From Ulota crispa (taxonomy: Eukaryota > Streptophyta > Bryopsida > Orthotrichales > Orthotrichaceae), in contig OY987248.1 in NCBI GenBank assembly GCA_963920765.1, positions 18,758,539 through 18,822,538 on the forward strand: DNA of 64,000 nt, in the 5' to 3' direction. Shown here piece after piece: positions 10,771 to 22,900 of this stretch; position 1 is the stretch's first letter; the number at the start of each line of letters is the position of its first letter. The notes beneath the pieces were generated by a model. It ran no database searches. It saw only the letters and a program-made list of their open reading frames with translations, and was not told where the DNA came from. The position numbers and the translations under genes are program-made.

Positions 10771-11054
10771 ACGTACATGGCAATGCCTAAGGAGGAGGGG
10801 ATTGCGGAGAAAAAGTGCTGACGAGGACGGCAAAGTCTGATGAGGAGGTGTTTTTTTTCTTGCAATCCTCAACAACAAAGGCTTTGTTTGACGTAAACCA
10901 CGAGCAGAATAGGATGAGAAATTGAGGATGAGAGTTGAAGTCGGATGAAAAATCTGTAATGCCTGATTATGCAAGAAAACTCGTGGAATCTAGCATTTTG
11001 TTGTAGAAGCCTCCCAAGAATTGAATGGGCAATTTTTTGGGAGTGGTTTACGTT
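10771..11054 (+). mobile_element. Dispersed element (H family, copy 1)
   Basis: Homologous over its length to 37532-37805. Shared blocks include GGCAATGCC, a GATTGCNNGAAAAAAAGTG-type block, GGATGAGAAAT and the right end GGGAGTGGTTTACG. It has an internal inverted repeat (GCAATGCC ... the complement near 10880). No protein. Confidence 0.75.
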
Positions 11055-11132
11055 ACCCATTCCCACAGTTTATTCCATCAGATGAGAACCGATATTTAGT
11101 AAATTGTCAGCCGCACAATAATCTTGTTGTAA

Positions 11133-12033
11133 GAGCATCTCCACCAGTTGGATGTAGCCTTTGAAATAGCATGGCGTCAAGCTTGTTGGATCTCCACCAA
11201 TGACTCGCCAAGGGTTTTTTTTTGCACAACCTTGCCAAACAAGGCTATGGGGCCTCTGAGCTGTCGAGGTTCTTTGATATTCTAGTGTGCTTATTTCTCA
11301 CTAGCAATTGAGCTTTAACTTGGGCCTCACAAAGGAATGTCAGTAATTTAAATGAAACTGATGACCTGTTTCAGGACCCCGTCTTGACATGAAGAATATG
11401 CCCTCGGAATAAAGCAACTCCAACTCCTTTTAAAGAAGCACTTAATTATTGATCATGTGGCAAGTCTCTAAAAAGGGTAACCAATGGTGATCCAAGTGTT
11501 CCCACGAGATATGTCACTTCAAAAGGGCCATCCAACCCTTTGAGGTTGAATCCAGTTGGTGGAAATGCCCTAAGAGCACCTCCACCGGTCCAAGGAAACT
11601 TTTGCTCCACATAGGTGTTTGCCCAGGCTGCAGTGACTAAAGTGGCGGGGCTGGGTGTGTAATCTCCAGCGGTTGAGGCTGGAAAAGACGCGGGTGGGGT
11701 AAGTCTACGATTTTTTGGGTCTTGTTGTGCCCTTCCTTTGTATTTTGACGCACTATTTGTCGTGCAAATTGCACCCACCAAAAAGTTACCTCTTGACATC
11801 TCTTTTACACAATAAAAGCAGAAGCTCAAAATAGAGCGCAAATCAGGAAAGCAAGCGTACTTATAGAATGCTACAAACTTCATCTATCTCGGTAGGTCCC
11901 CATGCTTAAGCCTTCATTTGGCAAGGCCAGGGAGAAAAAAACCTCAGTTGTGCCATCTGTGGGAACAGAAAGTGTAAATCGTACTCCAAAGACTTGCCAC
12001 TTCCCCGACTTGAGCCATCTGATGGAGATGCTC
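11133..12033. mobile_element. Tourist-like (PIF/Harbinger type) element, 901 bp
   Basis: The termini are GAGCATCTCCACCAG and its complement GATGGAGATGCTC. A 3-bp TAA duplication flanks it (11130-11132, 12034-12036), as expected for PIF/Harbinger elements. No transposase. A 145-codon frame inside (11446-11883, minus) has no recognisable domain. Confidence 0.8.
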
Positions 12034-12036
12034 TAA

Positions 12037-12318
12037 GGGCATCTCCACCGGTGACTCCACTCCAACACTCTCAAAGTGGATGAAAAGTATTGAGGCCCCT
12101 CTCAAAACCTTCTCAAGACACTTTGTCCTATTGTGTCTAGCAAGGACCTTTTAAGCCACTATTCATCATTATTGATCCTAGGTTTAGTAGACTTCATCCT
12201 CTACTTTCCTTGATAAGTGGTCAATTGATTATTCATGGGGCGTGTAGGAGTGCAAGGCCACCTTTTTGAAAAGTATGGGTGGAAATCAAGGAGCTTGAGG
12301 GCCTGCCAAAACAATTGA
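12037..12318 (-). mobile_element. Tourist-like element, right part lost
   Basis: Starts GGGCATCTCCACCGG directly after the TAA that also ends the preceding element. The interior matches the reverse of 27243-27565 (blocks AAAGTGGATGAAAAGT, TTGATCCTA/ATTGA). The match stops near 12318, where another inverted-repeat element begins. Confidence 0.7.
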
Positions 12319-12427
12319 ACTCCTCTAAACTAGTATTACCTAAACTAATATCTTGCATGTCCCAACACTACCCACCCTGTTGTATAACACATAACCTTCA
12401 GGCCCATGCATATTAGTTTAGAGGAGT
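12319..12427. mobile_element. Small inverted-repeat element
   Basis: About 109 bp bounded by ACTCCTCTAAACTA and its complement TAGTTTAGAGGAGT. It interrupts the preceding Tourist-like element. Confidence 0.6.
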
Positions 12428-12439
12428 ACCACAGCTTTG

Positions 12440-12745
12440 ACAAAAACCCTTAATTTCTTATTTTTGACCAATTTTTTAGAACATGCATCCAATGTTTGAA
12501 GAGAATTTTTAGCTTCACTAGCTGAAATTTAGCATTTTCTCAATTTCAACCGGATTGTCACCAACATGCATCAGTTATTTATCGTAAAAGTTAAAAATTT
12601 CCACTGTAATATACTATATTTATATATTTTTGGAAAAGGGATAGGTTTTTTATTTAATAGTTTTAAGTTTCAATTGAATGTTTTGCAATGCAATTTCAAC
12701 TGGCTGCCATTATACTAACCATTGGTTCCTCACTTCCTCCAAACC
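12440..12745 (+). repeat. Dispersed repeat (F family, copy 1)
   Basis: Collinear with 50030-50310 (blocks TTTAGCTTCACTAGCTGAAA, AATTTCAACC, TTGCAATTTCAA). Reverse copies lie at 25242-25420 and 57560-57790. Family right edge: GGCTAACAATACACTAAC. Probably a DNA element; class unknown. Confidence 0.65.
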
Positions 12746-13209
12746 CCGCATGCATTAGTTATTGCCTATATACTTACATTATAATTATAATTAGAAAAAT
12801 TTCAAGAATTTAGTCGGTTTTTAGCCGATATTTTAGATTGGCTGATTATTATTATTTTATTTTATTTTGTTTCTTCTTCTTCGTACATTGGGCAAAGGTG
12901 GTATTGAATTGTTCATGCAATCGTAAATAAAACAAGCAAAAGCATTCATGAAGAGTATTGTAAAAACACCAACTCTATACATTCTTGGATTGGCCTCAAA
13001 GAAAAATTTGGCATTAGGTGCGAAAAGAGCAAAACCTCCAAAGTTTTCAAATATTCTTCAAAAAGAAAATTGACCTATGCAAAACAATTTGAACACAAAA
13101 TATGCTTGCCATATACAAAATAGGCAACTGCATGTTTTATACAAAAACAAAAATGAATAAAAGAAATGGCATATTTTTAATAAAATGAAAACTGAGTGCA
13201 AGGTACTTA

Positions 13210-13403
13210 TACTAGAAGAAAAACAAAGATAAATGACTCCACAAATCACATTGACTAGGTCACGAGAATTGTCTTGCAACTGCACAAACAACTGCACAAC
13301 AATTGCATGACTAGATTGTAATTGTGTAAATGTTGTGGAGTTGTTGTGCAATTGCAAGGCAATTCTGGTAACCTAATCGTTTATCCTTATTTTTCTTCTA
13401 GTG
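13210..13403. mobile_element. CACTA-type miniature element, 194 bp
   Basis: Termini TACTAGAAGAAAAACAAAGA and, inverted, CACTAGAAGAAAAATAAGGA. A 3-bp TTA duplication flanks it (13207-13209, 13404-13406). Subterminal copies of an AACTGCACAACAA-type motif occur in both orientations. No coding capacity. Confidence 0.8.
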
Positions 13404-14238
13404 TTATGAATTGCTTAACTAAACTTCTTCTTTGATAACTAACAAGCAAGCATGCATACACAAAATAAACATTTGGCTCATGAATTTTAGCAAACTTTTA
13501 TAATAGATTATGTTCAAACTTTTATAATAGATTATGTTCAACTATAGACGGCATCACCTAAAACTTATGACCACTTCACATTGAGGCCTATGTTCCATCT
13601 TAAGTTGACCTAATTTATTAGTAGAATCATCAATCGGGCCCAAGTTTTGATTGAGCCTTGACATAAGGTCCTTAAATCCAATTGATGAACCAATTTCAAA
13701 TCAACAAAATGGTCCATGTTCTTGAATTGAATCAATACAATGTGGTGATCCAATTTCTTTTGGCTTTGGCCCAATTTTTATTGCCAAAGATTTGCTACAT
13801 AAACCCCCATGTCATCAATAAAACCAATCAAGTCAATCCTTAACATAAAAACATAGGGTCCAATTGATGACCCAACTGACAAAGTCAACCAATTTCATTG
13901 GTTTATTTCAATGGTTCTTAAACTAGGCCAACAAATCACCTTTAACTCATAAATGTTTGAGTGTGCCACTGTGACCAATACAACATGAGGTGTTTTTCTC
14001 ATATTTGGAATAGATTCACACCTTTACTATATTTGAGATCAACAAAGAAGTTGGAGAATAGATCAAAGCGATTCTAGTGAGCTACTTGAGGTCCCAAATT
14101 AAAACTTCTTGTAGGTAGCAAATGCCAATTATATAATAGCATACATACTATGCCCTATGGTCATTTAAGGGTTAATATAAAGTGACCCCATATTTTGGTT
14201 TTTAACAGCACTATCAACTTTTGTTTGAAAAATCTCTA
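13404..14238. other. AT-rich intergenic sequence
   Basis: No gene recognised. GGTCATTTAAGGGTTAA at 14161-14177 looks like the right end of a TTAA-type element whose left end I could not place. Confidence 0.4.
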
Positions 14239-14576
14239 TTAACCCTTAAAGGACGAATGGATCACCGTGGCTTGCCCTGCTTATAGCAGTTTACAGTGTT
14301 TTGCACATGGGCACCAATAGTCTTGCTTTAAAAAGTTGGAAAAGTCAACAGTGCATGGTGCCCTCATGAAAATTGCAAGAAAGGCAGCTTGGGAGCTAAC
14401 ACCATGTTTTTGAATCTTATCACAATTTGAATTAAAAAAAAAATGAATGCATCTCTTACATGATGGACCATGTATTAATAATCACTTCTGAAAAAAATCA
14501 AATGAAAAGCAATTTTTTTCTGATTCATAGAATCTTTTTTCAGAGCCGGAGGACGTTTTTCGTCCTCGACGTTTAA
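14239..14576. mobile_element. TTAA-flanked miniature element (B family, copy 1)
   Basis: Starts TTAACCCTTAAAGGACG and ends with a GGACG-TTTTT-CGTCC hairpin followed by TTTAA. The interior is homologous to 54870-55219 (TAACACCATGTTT, AATCTT-CCACAATTTG). TTAA flanks and a CCC start are as in piggyBac elements; that class is inferred, not shown. Confidence 0.65.
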
Positions 14577-15069
14577 CTTACGGGTTGAAAATCCATACCA
14601 TAGCCATGCGCCCCCATACTCCCTGCCACGGTCATACGCCCCTTACCCCTCCTACGGGCAAGCACCCTAGTCTCACGGCCACGGTCACCCGTCCCCCGAC
14701 ACGATGAGACGGACCACGGACCTTTTGCCCAAGCCCGAAGCGTCAGGGTAGCAGAGACCGCACGGACGAGGACGATGGATTTGAACCTCATCGCCATCGT
14801 CACCCGTCTCGCCCGTGTTTCCAGGTCTGGTGCCTCGCCTACCACTGCACTCCCATCGCCAATTTAGCTCAAATCCCGTTTCCGTGCACATCCACGCTCC
14901 AACATTACCCAATTATCAAACAGAATCTTACAGGGGCGTCGGAGGGGGGCTTGGATTCGTGCTTGGATTCGACAGGGAATGTTGTGAGATTGGAGCGAAG
15001 TCGACGCTCGTGGGGGTCGTTCCGGGGGAGCTTTGGAAGAGCGATCGAGGGGAGAAGGGGGTGACGGCG
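14577..15069 (+). promoter_or_regulatory. GC-rich 5' region of the formate-tetrahydrofolate ligase gene
   Basis: About 490 bp, sharply richer in GC than the DNA to the left; likely promoter and leader. The frame of the gene stays open upstream to an ATG at 14815, which would add 85 residues containing Arg/Ser-rich stretches. No TATA box is obvious. Confidence 0.45.
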
Positions 15070-18000
15070 ATGGGGAACATTCGGAAGCTGGAACCCTTGA
15101 GCCCCGTGCCGGCCGACATCGACGTCGCCAATTCCGTGAAGCCGCTGCACATCTCCGCCATCGCCGAGGAGCTCGGCTTGAAGCCCGAAGAGTACGATTG
15201 CTATGGCAAATCCAAAGCCAAGGTACACCACAGATTGATCGGCTTATGTATTACGATCTTAAGTTTTTTGTATTTCCTTCGTACTCCCCCTGTACGAGGC
15301 GTGGTTTGAAATTTGGGTAGATCTGATTGCATTGGTGGTTTGCTTTTTCGGTATGTACTCTCTTGTTTTTGAACATTAAATGCATATATTTGGGTTTGAT
15401 GAAAATGCAAATAAGCTACGTAAGGCTCTGCTTGAGCCAAGACACGTAATCCAGATTCCTTTTCTTTTGCAATCGTGAGCTCATGTTATGTTTTTAAAGG
15501 CGAGTGTGGCTCATATTAGAATTTCTTATTGGCTCAATTGCATTGGAAGCATTTGAACTGAGTTTTCCAATATTTGAAGGAATGCTCTCCCACTGGAAAA
15601 AAATGTGGTAAGAATTGCGAGTGATAGAAAGGAAGCCGTTGTGGGCAGCCAGCGAGCATCCATCTGAAAATAGCCATCTCTTTGCTCTTATTAGCCTGCC
15701 AGCTCCTGCACTGTTGATGTCTCCGGCCTTACCTTTGTGAGACCTATCTAAGAAAAGCTTGTTTTGAGTAACATACGTTGGATTGTGTATTTGGCATGCT
15801 TAGAATGAAAAACTACTGTAATTGAACATTATCACATGGATTTCTTGACCTTGTGAAAGCTGTAACAATGCTCGTATCTTAATTTTCTAACTGAACAACA
15901 GCATTAGATAAATCAATTTTTTTTTATAGGATTATGGTTTTATGAGTTGGTTGACAATGACATTCTGTGGTACTGTGATTGAGTTTTGTGTACTTGAGAA
16001 ACTCCACGAAGCTTTCTGGGCAATCAGGGTTAATCGCCCTATGTATGTGGACTGTTTCATCCGTTGCTCTGTTCGTCGAGAAGCAGTATTGCTTACAATG
16101 CTGGCTCCTGGAGATATTGATTTCGTTGATCCACATTGTTTCACTGGGGTCGTATGAGGCTTATGATACATGCTTACAGTACTTTGTAAAGTTTTCTCAT
16201 ACGAATTAACATGTGTCTATATATGCTGAAGATTTTAGAGTATGATCTGGGCTATCATTGGATCTATGTCAACAATGTTTTAGTTTCGTTTTTTTTTTCC
16301 ACCCTATTGACTTGCCTTGTGTGATATTGCAGGTCCTTCTCTCCACTCTGGACAGGCTAGTAAGCGCACGTAATGGATACTATGTAGTTGTTGGGGGGAT
16401 TACGCCTACACCTTTAGGAGAAGGAAAGTCAACCACAACTGTTGGACTATGTCAAGCACTTGGTGCTTACCTGGGGAAGAAGGTGTGCTTAAAAGCTCTT
16501 GCTTATCTTAGTTCAAGTTAGTCACTTCGATGTTGCCTGTTTTCATCAGCTGTTGACGTGAATATGTGAAGTAGCATAGGCATTGATCTTACCACCCAAG
16601 GGCGCATGTTTATGCTGCATGCATGTGGGTGGGTTTGCCAGGTGGTGACCTGCATAAGGCAGCCAAGTCAAGGTCCCACATTTGGTATCAAAGGTGGTGC
16701 AGCAGGCGGGGGTTACAGCCAGGTCATCCCCATGGATGAGTTCAACCTTCACATGACAGGTGAACAACGAAGGCGATTAGAAAGAACAGTTGGTTTCAAT
16801 ACAAACTCAGTGACTGCATTTTGAGCAGAGCCTGTTTCTGCAAGTACGTGTGGTAAATGCTAGCTAAGTACAGTATATTATCCTTTTTTTTTGCGTGATG
16901 GATCTATCTCTCACTGGCTCATTGCTACTTTTGCTCGACAGGTGATATTCACGCCATCACCGCTGCCAACAACTTGTTGGCCGCAGCTATTGATGCTCGC
17001 ATGTTCCACGAGGCCACACAGAAAGACAAAGCTCTTCTGAGCAGGTTGTGTCCTGCTGACAAGGACAAGAAGCGTAAGTTTGCGAAGGTGATGCTGAAGC
17101 GTTTGAAGAAGCTTGGAATTGACAAAACCAACCCTGATGAGCTGACACCTGAGGAAGTTGAGAAGTTTGTGCGCTTGGATCTCGACCCAGCGTTGATTAC
17201 CTGGAAACGAGTTCTCGACGTAAACGACCGCTTCCTGAGAAAAATCACTGTGGGACAAGGGCCAGAGGAGAAGGGAATGACGAGGGAAACCGGGTTTGAC
17301 ATTGCTGTAGGGAGTGAGATCATGGCGGTCTTGGCTCTCACGACCTCCATGGCGGACATGAGAGAACGACTGGGGAACATGGTGGTGGGAACCAGCAAGG
17401 GAGGAGACCCTGTGACCGCGGATGACTTGGGCATAGGAGGAGCACTCACTGTTCTCATGAAGGATGCAATTCATCCCACGTTGATGCAAACGCTGGAAGG
17501 GACCCCTGTTTTAGTGCACGCGGGACCCTTCGCCAACATTGCCCATGGAAACTCTTCCGTTATAGCAGATCAGATTGCCCTCAAGCTGGTTGGACCGGAT
17601 GGTTTTGTGGTCACAGAAGCTGGTTTCGGATCAGACATTGGCGTGGAGAAGTTCTTCAACATCAAGTGCCGGTATAGCGGGCTGACACCGCAGTGTGCTG
17701 TCATTGTGGCCACTGTAAGGGCGTTGAAAATGCACGGTGGCGGTCCTGCAGTCGTTGCAGGAAAGCCTCTGGACCATACCTACAAGACGGAGAACGTTGA
17801 GCTTGTGAGAAAAGGTTGCTCAAACCTTGTGAAGCATATTGAGAATACTAAGACGTATGGTGTGAATGTGGTCGTTGCTGTCAATGCTTTTGCTACTGAC
17901 ACGGAGGATGAGCTTCAAGCCGTGAAGCAGGCTGCTCTTGCTGCTGGTGCGTCGGACGCCGTGATCTGCACACATTTTGCTCACGGAGGGGCTGGAGCGG

Positions 18001-18833
18001 TATTCCACTAGTCCCATATCCTCCTCTAATCTGCAATTGACTCTTGGCCTGTTTGTGCTTTCCCCCTTGAGGTCCCAATATTTGTCTTTCTTTTTCTGTA
18101 CCTGGCTTTGGAAGAGGTAAATAACTGAGTACATTCGATTGTGTTTATGTTCAGGCCGAGCTTGGTAAGGCTGTCCAGAAGGCTTGTGAGCAGCACAATG
18201 GAGAATTCAAGTTTCTGTACCCACTCGACATCAGCATCAAGGAGAAAATTGAAGCGATTGCAAAATCGTACGGTGCAGCTGGAGTTGAATACTCTCCTGA
18301 GGTAAAGATTTTTACAAGCTATGGCTTTGATTACGTATAAGTCCTCTATCCAATGGTTGAGTTGCATGAAGCTGGGAAAACTGACTGGCAAACCGCTTTT
18401 GTAAATTTGGGTAATAATGTAAACATTGTCGATAGTACTCCATTTTTTATCCTTGTTTCTGTGAAGGTTTTTTTCTTTTGAATACCTGAAACCATCTTGG
18501 CAATGAGCTCTGATTTATGGTGTGCATCTTTTGCTGAATATGTTTTGTTAATGGCAGGCCGAGAAGCAGATTGAAACCTACACAAGACAAGGTTTCACAA
18601 ACCTGCCCATCTGTGTTGCCAAGACTCAATACTCGTTCTCAGACAATGCAGCTGCTAAAGGTGTACCGACTGGCTTCATCCTGCCCATTCGAGATGTCAG
18701 GGCTAGTGTGGGCGCAGGTTTCATCTACCCATTAATCGGTAGCATGAGCACCATGCCAGGACTCCCAACTCGACCCTGTTTCTTTGATATCGACGTGGAC
18801 CTTGAGACAGGTATGGTTTTAGGGCTCTCGTAG
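15070..18833 (+). CDS. THFS: Formate-tetrahydrofolate ligase (10-formyl-THF synthetase)
   Basis: ATP-dependent ligation of formate to tetrahydrofolate, giving 10-formyl-THF for C1 metabolism (EC 6.3.4.3); usually cytosolic in plants. Exons: 15070-15222, 16333-16482, 16642-16759, 16942-17999, 18155-18301, 18558-18833. All introns are GT-AG, phases agree, and the result is 633 aa with no stop, the usual length for the monofunctional plant enzyme. Landmarks: the N-terminus runs [19 protein letters not shown]; the ATP-binding loop TPLGEGKST is at residues 77-85; the KGGAAGGGY block is at 118-126; the C-terminus ends in GLS as in plant homologues. I chose the ATG at 15070 because MGNIRKLEP aligns with known starts. 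It is convergent with the LCIB-like gene, about 1.1 kb apart. Confidence 0.96.
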
Positions 18834-19915
18834 AAGTGCCTCGGAGATGTAGATTCAGAGGATTGTTGTTCACAGTCATCATGCGCCTTTGTTCTGTGCA
18901 TGCTCCGCAGAAGACTTTTATCTTGTTGCACTTGGTTATGTGTATTAGAGAGGTCATGAACATATTACACTACAGTGTTTTCTTACCTTCTTTTCTAAGA
19001 AAGGATTTTGAGTTACGGTGTTGTAATATGCAATGAGCTGCAAGATAGAAGATTCTGCTTGCGTTACTTTTAAGGATTTCAGATGTAGGAGTGTAGAGGT
19101 CTTTGGGTGCAAGAGCCAAATCCGTTGAAATTTCTTTTACAATTTCACGGTTGTATGCTCGTAGAATTGATTGTAGACAATTTCATTTCCATTCAAAGAT
19201 AAGTTCCTGTATGGAATAAGGCCAGTGTCCAAGATGGGATCAGGTCCCTACTGGGTGTAGAATCCTCCACTTATCCCTAGGACGCCTGGGTGTACGTTTT
19301 GTGAAGAGACATGTACTTACGTCTCTGCAAAATAAATGTAAAAACGTCCATTCTTATTTAGCTGTTCAACGGGAGCAGACAAGGATAGAAACTTTGAAAT
19401 TTTAAAAAGTGGTCCTAGACCCCTTCTTTGAAGGGTTAACGTTTTGTGCAGGATTTTATTCCAACTCACACTTGAAGAAAGAGAACTCTGCTGTTCATAA
19501 ATAGTTGATCAGAATCTTATATGACGCACACTGTATCGCATACGATGAGTTTACCGACACCAATTTGTATAACTCTGACATTAGAAGTAATGACATCCGC
19601 ATTTCATAATCACATTTTTTTAAAACCATATCTCAAAAGTGCCAGTTGTAAGCCACGCGTTTGCACATGCTTTGTCATTTAGTCGCACAAATTGAGCTAC
19701 GAGGTGCAACTAAAGAAGGCTGTGTTCAAATTTCGCAACACTGAGGTTGCTACAATTATGATCAGAATGCAAAACAGCAAATACTTCACAACGCTATACA
19801 AGAGTGGAATGTAGTGTGAAAATGGATATCAAACAATCGTTACTGTCAATGCTGAAATGGTTTGGTAGCCGCAATCAAAACGGAGCTGCTAGATATTGAG
19901 GAATCACTTCTAAGC
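18834..19915. other. Region between two convergent genes
   Basis: Should hold the 3' UTRs of both genes. AAATAAATGTAAA at 19329-19341 may belong to a polyadenylation region of the plus-strand gene. No other gene seen. Confidence 0.45.
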
Positions 19916-22900
19916 TTAAGCCACCACGACCTTGTTGCCTTGTACTTTGAGCTCCTGTTTCTTTCCCTTGGTAACAACATACGACGTCACTGCAACAAAA
20001 GAATATAGTACAAAATGTCAGCAGATTTGGTAGATTGGGAGCACTTAACGCACTTAAACATTTCAGTATTATGAGCTGCAAAAGGCTTGCGTAGGTAATA
20101 TGCATAGCTCTTAGAGCATCCGCACTCTTGCACGCAACCTGGAGCACTCAAAAGCAAGTGTAAAGGGTGCATCCACAATCACGGGCTCACTCAATTCTCT
20201 TCTGTCCCACCCTTGTCCTCAAGTAGGTACAAGCAAGCATTGAGAGCATATCACAGAAGACAAGTGTTGAGCTTCATTCATGAGCCTCTTGTGTCAATCA
20301 ATCAACAATTGATTGTCCTATACTTGGGCATGCTAAAGATTCATCAAATCCGAAATGTTCCGAAATGTTCCAATGTTTGAGCTACAATTAAGCAAGCCCT
20401 GTCTCTTATAGTGTGTTGACTAGTTTGCAGTGCTCTGGCAGTATTGTTGAGTGTGTGTGGGTGCGGATGCTCTTAGAACAGTAATCCTTACAATATTTTC
20501 TTCTATTTTTGAGAATCTAGTCCTAGAATTATAATAAATCTACAACTTCGCACATCGAAAGTGTATCAGTAATACTCACACATTCATAAAAAACTGGATG
20601 GGTAGAGAACAAACCAGGGGCAAAACAGTCGATGACAGACTCCGGAGTCCACAAACCGCCCTTCGCTCCGGCGTGGATTTGAACGCCTACAATGACAGCG
20701 TAGTCAGCCTTGGCAGGGTCGACAGTCTTACTGATGTGATCTTCCAGAGTGTGGGAGATAGCCTAAACCCCAACCACCTATTAGATTTCCATAGACCCCT
20801 TTTTCTTGGGAAACTTGATAGAACTAAAAATTTCCTACATTCAACCCCCCTTTGATTTATATTGCGTTAAATCAAAACCCTCTCAAAACTAGCAAACAAG
20901 GACATGTTAAACAAACTCCATTGAAACAAGAGAAAGGCCTCAAATTTCTACTGAAATACTCCCTCTGTCCCTCTAAAAAGCTCCATAAGCTCCATATCAG
21001 ACGCATTTCTTATACCACTAAAAAGCTCCCTTTTGCTGATTTCAAAAGCTAAGAAAGTGTTTGCCATGTTCAATGATCTCAGAAGGGCAAATTAATTAAG
21101 CAATTAGAGAGCATTCCTCTACTAGCAAGCTTGACCTTGCCCATATGAGGTACTATTGTTGCTACTAATCTTAAAATCATCAATAATGAGGAACTAGCAG
21201 CATGCACAAATATTATACTTTTTACATGAAATTTGGGTACCCAAATAGTGACATCAAAATTGCAGATTTTACATACATTTGGTAGAGGGTATATTGATTC
21301 TAGAATGCATGTGCCACTTGCACAAAGACTAAAACACAGTTAATCCTTTGCAAGGAAGCTTTTTGAACGTTTTTTAGAGGGACATAGGGAGTAGGTTCTT
21401 AAAAAGGACAGGGTTTACAACTAAAGAGAGGACTGGTACCTGCGCTGTGAATTTGGTCAACTGGAAGTTCGTCGGGTGAGCGGGCGGTTTCTGTACATTC
21501 AAAGCAAGCCTTAGGGATTAGAGCAGTACCAATCAGGACTTTATGAAGTCCTCAAGAATTACGCCTTGCATAGTACAGAGCAGGTTGCCGATCCTACGCT
21601 GCTAATAATTTACTGCAAAGGGCAAAAAGGGAATGCTATATCATGAGCGGGGAGTCTGGATTGTTTTGGTCAGAATACTAAATTTCACCTATAACCATGA
21701 ACTGATGTACTTAGGGCTTTATAATCGTGCTTTGTACACTTTCATCTGTCGAAAACTTGCTGTTTTTTTTCGTTTTTTCATTGACTTTTAGGCTCAGAAT
21801 CAGTTCCCACTCACATGATCTTAGCTTAGCGCTCACCGCTCACAAAAGATTGTCGTCAAGGGCAAGAAAACCTGGTTATGAACTTGGTTTTGCCATATTT
21901 GCTAGAGACTTACCTTGGCGAAGATCTGCCACTTCAGAGTATCGTATTCCACGTTATCTTCTCGAATGACGCCGTCTTGGTGAGCGCCGGAGCGAATCTC
22001 CTCCAACAGAACCTCAATGGCGCCACACGCGTTCGACACTCTTCTGCCCCTCTCGCACCACGGGGCCTTCTGTGCCTGCCACTCTCAAATCCCCCCACCT
22101 TCAGTCCAACACTCCAACTCTCCTTCACTCCCCCACTTGCTTAATCTCTGCACTCAAGGTCCCAATTTTATCTCTTTGAATGTGTGATGAGGAATGCTAT
22201 TATACCATGGGCGGAGGGATTAGTGAGCTGTGAGCCTGGATTTTTTTTGTCAGAATTCTAAATTCATTTATAATCGTGTACATGTGGCCTACGTTTGCGC
22301 GTTTTACATTTTCTATCTCTTAATTAATAACTTGCTGTTTTTTTAGTTTATTCACTGATTTTGAGCTTAGAATTGGTTCCTGTTAAAATGTTGACTTGCC
22401 ACTCATGGCTCACCGTTTTATGCTCACAAAATAGCATCGTCAAGCATCGTCAATGTGTGATGGGAAATGCTATACCATGAGCAGGATCAGAATACTAAAT
22501 GCATTTATAATCGTGCATTTTAAGCTTTCTACCCCTAAAAAAACTTGCCGTTTTTTAGTTTCCTTTGATTTTGAGCTCAAAATTGGTTCATGCTCACAGA
22601 ATCTTGGCTCGCCACTCATGGCTCGCCATTTGACGCTCACAAAATAGCATTGTCCTGTGTGATGGAAGTCTCAAGCGTGCAGAAAATTTGTGTTTTAGAG
22701 AAAGTCATAATATAGAAGTCTGAGAATTCATCACTAAACTGCTACTAAACAGCTTCTGTCAAGATTAGGAGAGGGTTATGATGCGGCAAATATGACTGAG
22801 GTTTAAGTTGCTTACCGTTCTGGTCCACAGCTGTGTGCGTAGCTCCAATGAAAACATCTGCATCCACATCAACATCAACAGTGTCAAATTTGAACTAAAG

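Noticed and set aside
11446-11883. 145-codon minus-strand frame
   Set aside because: Lies wholly within a Tourist-like element and reads through its terminal-repeat-like internal sequence.
16911-17489. Long minus-strand frames antisense to the folate ligase
   Set aside because: Shadows of the conserved plus-strand exon 4, which is clearly the coding strand.
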